A stretch of 64,000 nt of DNA. It comes from Erpetoichthys calabaricus (lineage: Eukaryota; Chordata; Cladistia; Polypteriformes; Polypteridae). Shown one piece after another: positions 47,079 to 64,000 of this stretch (its first letter is position 1; each line of letters opens with the position of its first letter). The stretch covers positions 164,377,191-164,441,190 of the forward strand of contig NC_041395.2 in assembly GCF_900747795.2 (NCBI RefSeq). The letters are read 5' to 3'. The position numbers and the translations under genes are program-made. The notes under the pieces are model-generated. The model had not been told where the DNA came from. It did not search any database and saw only the letters and a list, made by a program, of their open reading frames with translations.

Positions 47079-47462
47079 GGGTTCCCAAGTTCAGTTCTGG
47101 TGTACCACTGTATCTACAGGCTTTCATTCCAACCAGTCTCACCAATGCGTGGGTCATGCTAATGTTTCATCAAACAAATTGTTTGGCTGGCTTTTTCTTT
47201 TCTTTTTCTGCATTCAGAAAAGCACTCTAGTATGAAAGTTGAATTTTATTACAATTCACCTTATTTCTGTGGAGTATGCTCCTTAAATTGTATTCAAATA
47301 CTGACTATTAGTGATGAGCTGTACTGACGCAGCTGCAAATGATACTGAATGTTAGAGCAGAGCCACTACTTCAATGTTATGTTCATTTGTGTGCTAATTA
47401 GTAATAAAAGGTTTAACTCAGTGGTCATCAAGTTCAATCCTGCAGACCACTGCAGGTTTGTT
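47079..47462. mobile_element. Possible hAT-MITE end remnants
   Basis: GGGTTCCCAAGTTCAGTTCTGG (as two shorter motifs) with CTACAGGCTTTCATTCCAACC at about 47080-47136, and GGTCATCAAGTTCAATCCTG with CACTGCAGGTTTG at about 47425-47460, resemble the terminal part of the MITE at 49645-50329. No target duplication can be seen. Confidence 0.35.
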
Positions 47463-47724
47463 GAAGAAAACAGAAGTACCCAGAAAATCCAACACAGCAG
47501 TGGAGAGAATACGCAAACTGCACAGTGACTAAAGTGGAATGTGACCCCACGACAGTAGCCACTATGCCGACCACCACCAATACAACAACAAAAACATAAA
47601 AAAAGCAAAGTAGTAAAAAGGCTTGATGCAAATCTGACTCCAAAATATCAAGCTATTACATTATTATCTTTACTTTAATTTTTGATATGATTCACTGTTT
47701 CATTTAAAAAAAAAAATTAGCCCA

Positions 47725-47730
47725 TTTATT
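47725..47730 (-). promoter_or_regulatory. Candidate SAMD7 poly(A) signal
   Basis: AATAAA on the minus strand about 265 nt beyond the SAMD7 stop. Other hexamers further down are possible. Confidence 0.35.
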
Positions 47731-47993
47731 TTAACTTGCAAACACTTTAAAAACAGTTGTCAATACATTCTGCATTCTGAATGTGCAATTTAATTTTTTT
47801 TCCTTTCCAACATGTTGTATATAAGAATAATACTGCAACTAGGCCATTTTCAAAAAAAAAAAAAGTCTTTAATAAATCAAGGCCACAGATGCTATACTAA
47901 ATAGGATTCCCTGAACCATTTAATATTTCATAATAAATGAATAAAAAAAGTTGAATCCAGCTCAACATTTCTCCAAATCCAGCTTAGGAAGAG

Positions 47994-57733
<9,740 letters not shown>

Positions 57734-58017
57734 CTTGATGCTACAGTTCAACAATTACATCTGAAATGCTAAAACAACGGTGAAGAGAAACCCTGAAGTA
57801 ACAAGATGAACAGATACAGACTGGGAAACCCCCACATTACAAACAACACACAGTTTGAAACACCACCAAAATGCCTAGGATCGATTATATGGTTTCAAAA
57901 TAAGGTAAACTGCAATGCACTCATTTGAGAATATTGACTTGCTACAGTCACAAAGGGGATGGCCTATTTTATTTTTTTAATCAGTAAAAACTGTGTAGAA
58001 GTAAAAATTACTAGCTA

Positions 58018-58100
58018 CCTTTGATGTCGACTGCAGTTGGGATTTAGCTGCAGAGACACTGCACACATCCTGTGTAGATAGTTCAAATCTTGCACCTACG
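58018..58100 (-). other. Possible SAMD7 5' non-coding exon
   Basis: On the minus strand the segment TAAATCCCAACTGCAGTCGA ... CATCAAAG ends at a plausible donor GTAGCTAG (58018-58017). It would splice to the acceptor at 57761-57762. TAAATCCC resembles a CRX-type photoreceptor site. This is a pattern-based guess only. Confidence 0.25.
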
Positions 58101-58809
58101 GCAAGATGTGTTAAACCAGGGTTAAAGGCGTTATCATTCTAAATCAGTATTTTTGTTTATCATTAGCATGGCTTCAGTCACCACTCTTGCTTAAATGATT
58201 TTGTTTTCGGGCTTGAAAAAGTGAAAACCAAGGGCTTAAAAATATTTGCTATGCCACAAACATAATACTAAATAAATAAAAAATATATTTGATTTAACAC
58301 TATATTATGTATATGTAAGGATGTTTATGCCCTTCAAACTAAATGATTCTTAAAATATGAATATGTCTTACTTGTGTCTGGGCACAGCAATGTACCAGCA
58401 CACTGTTCCTGCCATGCACCCAGTACTGCTAGACTAGGCTTTGGCCCACCATAAACTGAATTAGATTTGGCTTGTTGGAGAATGGTACTGTATGTTATTT
58501 TGCTGTATAGTGGTGCTTTGCGTCACATTAAATCTGCACTGGAAAGCCAGTGGCATTTGTTTTTTTTAATTTATTTAAAAAGTATAGTACACACAGCATG
58601 TGTGTGGATATCATTTCCTTTTTCCTCACTTTCATCTGGGAGAGGATACATATTTACCATAGCTAAAAGTATTATATTTTAAGGACAACAAAGTTCACTG
58701 CTTTGTTACATAGTGTAAATCATATTGGCCTTTACCAGCCCAAAACACTTGCACATCACCTTTAACTAAACCTTTATTCAATACATAATTCATTTTTTCT
58801 CTAATCTAT

Positions 58810-59345
58810 TGTAGCCTGTCCTACTAGGCAAGAACCAACCCTATACATGGCACACTTAAGCAACACATACATGAACCACAGTACACCACTCACCCTCCTA
58901 GCACAGTGCATCAAATAAATCAAAAATACACACCAGAGAGGAAAACTGAAATACGTGGAGTAAAAACCAGACAGACAATGGAGGAACATACAAACAATGC
59001 CAGGACTGAGATTCAAGCCCTGGCCTCTGAAGATGTGAGGTGGCAGTGCTTGACACTGTGCTAACTGCTTCCAATATTATCTTTACTTTCATCTTAATAA
59101 GAACTTCCATCCATTTTCTAACCTACTTATCCATAAAATAAGCCAGTCCCTAGTCTAACAGCATTTGGCAGATGGTTGCCCTTTCACCCAGGACATGGGT
59201 CAGTCCACTGAAGTGCACATTCACATCTGAAGAGCCAATATGAAGTTGTCAGTTTACTTAAAATGCATAATTCTGGGAAGAAAACTGGAGTACGTATGTA
59301 AAGACCTACATTGACATGGGAAGAACCTTGTACTCTGGAGTTTTG
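58810..59345 (-). repeat. Two adjoining decayed SINE copies
   Basis: The first copy ends with head-like sequence GAGGTGGCAGTGCTTGACAC near 59037-59056. The second begins with the tail motif TCCATCCATTTTCTAACCTA at 59107. Both are in the same orientation as 43056-43400. Confidence 0.5.
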
Positions 59346-59488
59346 AGACAGTATGCTTAAAAAGTGAAATGTTGTCAAAATGCAATCAGGGACTAGTTTT
59401 CTCACCTTTGTGAAACAAGATTCCCCTTCTGAAGTTTTTTTTTGTTTAAAAGTAAAAACAGTATTGTCTTTCACAATGTTTTGTGCTA

Positions 59489-61080
59489 TAGGGCCCGCCA
59501 CAATGTGGGACAAAGACACATTTTCCTTTGATTGACTCCTCTACTCCACAGTTTAAAATTACAAATCATATAGTTCAGATGTGATAAAAAAGTGCATATT
59601 GCAGACTTTCACTTAGGGGTTTTTGATCATAGCATGTAGACATGACAACATTTTTACACCCCCCAACCCCCCCATTTCACAGCACCATAATGTTTGGGAG
59701 ATAGCAATGTTAGTTAAAGCAGTCATATTTAGTACTTTGTTGCATAGAATTTATTGTGCAACTGCTGTTAGCAGTTACATTATCAATGAAGATAACTGTG
59801 CCAATACCTATGGCAGCCATGCATGCCCAGGCTATAACACTCCCACCACCAAGTTTAACAGATAAGGTTGTATGCTTTGGATCCTGGGCAGTTCCTTTTG
59901 TCTGTCCACTTCACTGCTACCATCACTATGATACAGGTTCCTCTTTGTCTTGTCTGCCCACAAGACCTTTTTCTAGAATTCTGCAGGCTCTTTTGAGTAT
60001 ATTTTGTGCAAACTGTAATCTGGCCATTCTGTTCAGGTGGCTAACTGTGGGAGCATTCTTGTGTGTAGACTTTGAAAATGAAATTGCAAATGGTTTTATT
60101 TCATTTTAATTTTCGCAGCATTCTTGTCTGCAGACTTTGAAAATAAAAAAAAAGAGAGATTGCATTTTCATTTTATAACTGTAGAGAAAAGTCAAGCAAA
60201 ATGACACATTTTATTGGCTAACTAAAACTACATTTTGCCTGAAGAAGGGGCCTGAGTTGCCGCAAAAGCTTGCATATTGTAATCTTTTTAGTTAGCCAAT
60301 AAAAGGTGTCATTTTGCTTGACTTTTCTCTACGTTCATAATGGCTAACACGGTACAACACCCTAGTACTACATTTTATAACTATAATTTTTGCTTTATTT
60401 TTGCAGAAAATACCTCCCATAGGCTAACTAGTGGTTTGCCTCTTACAGTGTGGCCTCTACAGTTCTGTTCATGATTTCTTCTGTGGATAGTAGTCTCTGA
60501 CACATATACATCAGCTTCCTGAGGACTGTTTCTGATCTGTCAGACAGGTGTTTGGTGCTTTTTCTTTACTGCAGTGAGGATTCTTCGGTCATCAGCAGAG
60601 GAGTTCTTCCTTGGCCTACCAGTCCCTTTTTCGATTATTAAGCTCTCTAGTGTATTCGAGACAGTGGATTTAGGCAATTCCATGATTTTACCAATGTAGC
60701 TAACAGTTTTATTCTTGTTTTTCAGCTTCATAATGGCTTCTTTAAATTTCATCGGCACAGCTCTTGTTCTCATTTTAAACAATGGCAACTACATACTCCA
60801 GAACCAAGCCTGGGTATCTTATGCCTGCACTGAAGAAGCAATTAAACACACCTGAGTAATCACAAACACCTGTGACACCACTTGTCCCAAACATTATGAT
60901 GCCCAGAAATGGGGGTCAATGGATAAAAAGTGTAATTTCTCCATGGTGTGACCAAAATATAGGTAAATACCCTAATTTTGAAGTCTGCAATGTGACTTTA
61001 ATCACGCCTGAATTGTCTGAGTTGTAATTTTAAGCTGAGCAGAAAATGTATCTTTGACTCAAACATTACGGAGGGCACTG
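59489..61080 (-). mobile_element. Tc1-like relic with a nested retro-insert
   Basis: One end, TAGGGCCCGCCACAATGTGG (59489), and the other, ATTACGGAGGGCACTG (to 61080), are inverted versions of the family end CAGTGCCCTCCATAATGT; TA flanks both. On the minus strand the transposase N-terminus is readable at 60540-60773 (MRTRAVPMKFKEAIMKLKNK ... GTGRPRKN, with the linker GRPRK) and stops at 60540. The catalytic part is visible only as patches near 59820-59980. A 65 bp direct duplication lies at about 60053-60182. The element is interrupted by a 190 bp insert at 60181-60370. Confidence 0.85.
60181..60370 (+). mobile_element. Small retro-insert with 47 bp inverted arms and 12 bp target duplication
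   Basis: CATTTTATAACT occurs exactly on both sides (60169-60180 and 60371-60382). The insert carries inverted arms (60181-60227, GTAGAGAAAAGTCAAGCAAA...; complement 60286-60332) around a ~58 bp centre with GCCTGAAGAAGGGGCCTGAG. A tail follows (AATGGCTAACACGGTACAAC). A target duplication longer than 10 bp points to target-primed insertion. It resembles a widespread fish repeat, perhaps the end of a Penelope-like element (uncertain). Confidence 0.75.
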
Positions 61081-62294
61081 TATATTTTTAAATAATGATA
61101 ACATTTATGCCTATTCTGTAACCACTGGTTGCAAATAAAGAAACAATTCTTGATAGGAAGCCAGTTTGTCAAAGGACACACTCAATTACATAACTACAGG
61201 ATAAGCATTCAAAATGGAAAAATAAAACAGCTATTAAAATGAGGAAAAGGAAAATGAACTGTATTGTAATGACATTTTTCACGTTACAAGACGCTTTGAA
61301 CATTTAACAGGTACATATTTTTGTTCAACATTTTATTAATTCGACTTTCAAATTTCCCACAAAGAGTCTAGTGAATAAAGTATCTATCAATCTATCTAGT
61401 GTGTTTTTAGGTTTTCTGGACTTTTTTTTTTTTTTCTTCAGATTTTGTAACATTTGTCATTGGCAAATCCCTATCACTTTTCACGGTCATTTGCATTTTC
61501 TTGGAAAGAAAAATGCTTCTGCTCGATAGAAAAATGACACCTTGTGCAAACTACAATGTACAGTATATGCCAACGTATTCTAACTGGGTATAGCTTAAAT
61601 ACTTGTTTATTTCTCTTAAATGCAGATGAAAAACTAAAAGGCAACAGGGTTACTAGGTAAGCCTCACTTGTAGATTGTGACAAAAGCCATCACTTTGAAA
61701 ATACTCCTCTATAAGGCCCTTTTTTGTATAAGGAACAAATGTTTAGACTGACTCAAAGGCATATTGAAAGAGTGATGACATACCTGTCATTTATACACCA
61801 ATTCTACATCAAGAAAGGGACAATAGGCAGTGTATTTAGAGTCTTAATGAATAGATTCAGTGATATATCTAATATGCATAAAACATTCACCACATCAGAA
61901 TGCTTCCAAGGAGAAGAACAGAGAAATCACGAACACCGGGCACTGATATTGTGAAATCAGTGACAAAATGTACATCTACTACCAGCAAACAAAACTTCGA
62001 GCATGGCTGGCAAAACCATGGTCACAGGGATAAATTGGTCTGCCAAGACATCCTCTAAAATAATGTATGTTGTATTTTTTATGTTAATAATATCAGCCAT
62101 CAACTGTTTCTCTTAAGAGTCCATAAATGGTCTGCCTGATACACAACATAAATTTAGAAAATGAAGTAGGATACATGTATGGATTATTATAAAGAGACTC
62201 AATAATAGCTCATCCCTTTTCCATTCAGCAAAGTACTGTGTCAGTTCTCGTGACTAATATGGGAATATGTTTAATCAAACCTTTAACAGAGAGT
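61081..62294. other. Unassigned flank
   Basis: AT-rich. At 61375-61402 GAATAAAGTATCTATCAATC suggests a short LINE 3' tail with TATC units. No gene seen. Confidence 0.5.
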
Positions 62295-62376
62295 ATGTAG
62301 ATCAGGGTAATTACATTCACGGCATTCGTAGTCTGAATCACAATCTGATGCTGTCAAATAAACGAACCACACGCCA

Positions 62377-62429
62377 TGGCGCAATGTTAGGGGCTTTGCC
62401 TCTAGCGCTGACGTCCGAGGTTCGATTCC
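62377..62429 (+). promoter_or_regulatory. Pol III-type internal promoter, unit A (A and B boxes)
   Basis: A box TGGCGCAATGTTAGG at 62377-62391 and B box GGTTCGATTCC at 62419-62429, about 27 bp apart, as in tRNA-derived SINE heads. Confidence 0.7.
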
Positions 62430-62452
62430 CGAGAGGGAGTGCAGCAGAATGT

Positions 62453-62498
62453 GTACGCCTGATGAGCCCAGAATTAGGGCAAAACATGTGTCGCGTAC
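62453..62498 (+). ncRNA. Hammerhead ribozyme, unit A (type I, degenerate)
   Basis: Helix I is GTACGC (62453-62458) pairing with GCGTAC (62493-62498). The core CTGATGA is at 62459-62465. Helix II is GCCC (62466-62469) with GGGC (62477-62480) around a 7-nt loop. The next core block reads AAAA (62481-62484) where GAAA is expected, so this copy probably does not cleave. Stem III is ACAT/GTGT (62484-62491). The cleavage triplet GTC is at 62490-62492. Confidence 0.8.
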
Positions 62499-62713
62499 TC
62501 TTTGCATTATTTGACAGTAAACTATTTCAACCATTCTATGATCTGCTTCTCACAACTGAGGGCATCGTGGCAGATGTTAGCCGACTTGCTGACCAACCAC
62601 AAGCGTTACCTGGTAGGTAACCACCCATACAATCAGATTGTGATTCAGACTACGAATGCCGTGAATGTAATTACCCCGATCTACATGCTGTCAAATAAAT
62701 GAACCACACGCCG

Positions 62714-62766
62714 TGGCGCAACGTTAGGGGCTTCGCCTCTAGCGCTGACGTCCGAGGTTCGATTCC
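62714..62766 (+). promoter_or_regulatory. Pol III-type internal promoter, unit B (A and B boxes)
   Basis: A box TGGCGCAACGTTAGG at 62714-62728 and B box GGTTCGATTCC at 62756-62766, at the same spacing as in unit A. Confidence 0.7.
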
Positions 62767-62789
62767 CAAGAGGGAGTGCAGTAGAGTGT

Positions 62790-62835
62790 GTATGCCTGAT
62801 GAGCCCAGAATTAAGGCGAAACACGTATCGCGTAC
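62790..62835 (+). ncRNA. Hammerhead ribozyme, unit B (type I, core intact)
   Basis: Helix I is GTATGC (62790-62795) with GCGTAC (62830-62835), six pairs including one G-U. The cores CTGATGA (62796-62802) and GAAA (62818-62821) are both present. Helix II is GCCC (62803-62806) with AGGC (62814-62817), three pairs plus a mismatch next to the 7-nt loop. Stem III is ACAC/GTAT (62821-62828) with one mismatch, followed by C62829 as the cleavage base. Reading both units together, the family form is ACAC/GTGT, a self-complementary stem III as in minimal hammerheads that act as dimers. Confidence 0.8.
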
Positions 62836-62867
62836 TCTTTGCATTATTTGACAGTAAACTATTTCAA

Positions 62868-62870
<3 letters not shown>

Positions 62871-62908
<38 letters not shown>
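62871..62908. repeat. (TA)n microsatellite
   Basis: An uninterrupted TA run directly follows unit B of the ribozyme element; it may be its insertion site or its tail. Confidence 0.95.
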
Positions 62909-62911
<3 letters not shown>

Positions 62912-64000
62912 GAAAAAGAGAAACACAGGCCCAAATTATACCAGAAGTACCATATTCCTCAACCCGGGTTTAAATATGTCTGACATCTAAAAGAATTAAT
63001 TTGGATTATCTTGGACTATTGTAGTGTCTACAGCAAAGAGTTCGCCATAACACAACATTTGTGAAAAGTAAGAGGTACTGTAGTTTTCCATAGAAGAGCT
63101 CATTAAAATTTTCTTTCAGTGTCTGCTGAGTAAACTCCTGATAAAGCTAACATTTTTAAACTTATATCAAACTGTAACTCACCTCACTGTTGATATGGTA
63201 CAGGACATGGCAGAATAGCATGATTAGAACATTTTCAAGACTATGCAAGTTAAAACAGAAGATAAGAATAGTCAGTGTTTTGTTATAATTTTTTAGTTTA
63301 ACTAGTGACAGGTTAATTAGCGTAACTGAGTGTTTTACCAAAGTGAACGGATTTAGTACTGACACATTAGGTGTTTGTCAAATTGCTCCTTTAGGTAAAA
63401 AGCTAAAGCTAATTTCCTGCTTGGAACAAATAAAATACTAACGATCTAAAACGTTACCACTAATCTACTGTAGTATGACACAATCTAGAATACATATATA
63501 GACAGAGAGACAACCAACCATTCTAATAGGTATCAAAGTTTGGTCCTCGGCTCTTGCAAGTTACATTTTGGCCCATTAGCCAAGAAACTTTGGCCATCTC
63601 TGTTCTAGACCATGACAAATTAATTATAAATCTTGTGTCATCCAAGTTATCTGTAAAATATTTTTCATTAAAATAATGTTGGTGAATTTCATTTGTAGTA
63701 GCATGTCAATTTACTTACATTCTTTTTCTTCTTAGTGTACCTCAGTACTGCAGCATTTTTAATAATCTGCATAAATTCTATTTGAAGATGCTGGCTCTGC
63801 ATAAATTAAAGAAAGCCTTGATGAGACTAAGGATGTAATGTCCAGGAAAAAGCTGATAATGGTTGTCAGATCATGATCAAGCTACTGAGCAGCAGTGGCC
63901 AACGGCTTTTGTAAGTATTAAATTTGACCAGAAGGGCAATTATCTGATTCATCCCTTTTTTATGCTGACAAGTGACCCATAGTTCCTTATGGAAAACAAA
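62909..64000. other. Unassigned flank to window end
   Basis: AT-rich, no open frame, repeat or RNA gene recognised. Confidence 0.5.

Larger units (their letters stand above)
41801..47993. other. SAMD7-SEC62 intergenic region (~6.2 kb)
   Basis: Between the SEC62 promoter and the SAMD7 stop. It contains a relic of a multicopy ORF family (42210-42900), a SINE (43056-43400), a perfect 49 bp tandem duplication (46026-46123) and possible hAT-end remains near 47079-47462. 44040-44400 and 45660-46080 have short open frames that match nothing I know. Confidence 0.6.
57761..59488. other. SAMD7 upstream region with SINE relics
   Basis: Apart from the possible 5' exon, the recognisable content is two decayed minus-strand SINE copies (about 58810-59120 and 59105-59345). 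No promoter motif is decisive. Confidence 0.5.
62295..62871 (+). mobile_element. Ribozyme-bearing tRNA-like repeat pair (retrozyme- or SINE-like element)
   Basis: Two 187 bp direct repeats (A 62348-62534, B 62685-62871; over 90% identical by eye) each contain, in order, an 11 bp arm CTGTCAAATAA, a tRNA-like head, a hammerhead ribozyme and the inverted arm TTATTTGACAG. Unit A and a ~97 bp centre are bracketed by a ~52 bp inverted repeat (62296-62347, GTAGATCAGGGTAATTACAT...; complement about 62634-62686). No protein is encoded. Such layouts are known for small non-autonomous retroelements (retrozymes, ribozyme SINEs) mobilised by other elements. The exact class is inference. Confidence 0.75.

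Noticed and set aside
60238-60270. CTGAAGA ... AAAAG segment resembling a hammerhead core in the small retro-insert
   Set aside because: CTGAAGA fits CUGANGA, but helix I and stem III cannot be formed from the neighbouring bases and no cleavage triplet follows. Probably chance.
62267-62620. 117-codon open frame over the ribozyme element
   Set aside because: It runs through the tRNA-like head and the ribozyme in one unit and has no protein similarity. The structure-based reading explains the DNA better.
62377-62766. tRNA genes
   Set aside because: A and B boxes are present, but no proper acceptor stem or anticodon arm can be formed; these are SINE-type heads.

Overview
This 64 kb window is vertebrate nuclear DNA, most likely from a ray-finned fish. 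Two spliced host genes lie on the minus strand among many cut-and-paste transposons of fish type (Tc1-like, pogo-like, hAT, piggyBac, Helitron) and tRNA-derived SINE copies. The SINE and Tc1 types resemble what I associate with polypterids (bichir/reedfish), but the species call is a low-confidence inference.

Host genes. SEC62 (ER protein-translocation subunit) is complete: eight coding exons from 41568 down to 8236, giving 405 residues with every splice phase agreeing. Upstream on the same strand is SAMD7 (retinal SAM-domain protein linked to Polycomb repression): nine coding exons from 57733 down to 47994, giving 577 residues. SAMD7 followed by SEC62 in the same orientation is the order I know from human 3q26.2, so the block looks anciently conserved. 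A CpG-rich SEC62 promoter with a perfect RFX X-box lies near 41570-41760.

Layout. 1-8 kb: two broken Tc1 elements and the SEC62 3' end. 8-20 kb: SEC62 exons 8 to 2, with a SINE, a chimeric Tc1 relic and a hAT element in introns. 20-41.5 kb: the 21.4 kb SEC62 intron 1, crowded with transposons. It holds a three-level nest (old Tc1, then a pogo-like MITE, then a young intact Tc1), a piggyBac element flanked by TTAA, further MITEs, two Helitron-like elements and a second Tc1 with an intact transposase. 41.6-48 kb: the SAMD7-SEC62 intergenic space, with a relic of an unassigned multicopy ORF family and a perfect 49 bp tandem duplication. 48-57.8 kb: SAMD7. 57.8-64 kb: SINE relics, a decayed Tc1 carrying a small retro-insert, and at 62.3-62.9 kb the most unusual object.

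That object is a pair of 187 bp direct repeats. Each has a pol III-type tRNA-like head followed by a recognisable hammerhead self-cleaving ribozyme with a very short palindromic stem III. The first copy and the stretch after it are bracketed by a ~52 bp inverted repeat. It looks like a non-autonomous, retrozyme-like or SINE-like retroelement with a ribozyme, and it is the best candidate here for something undescribed.
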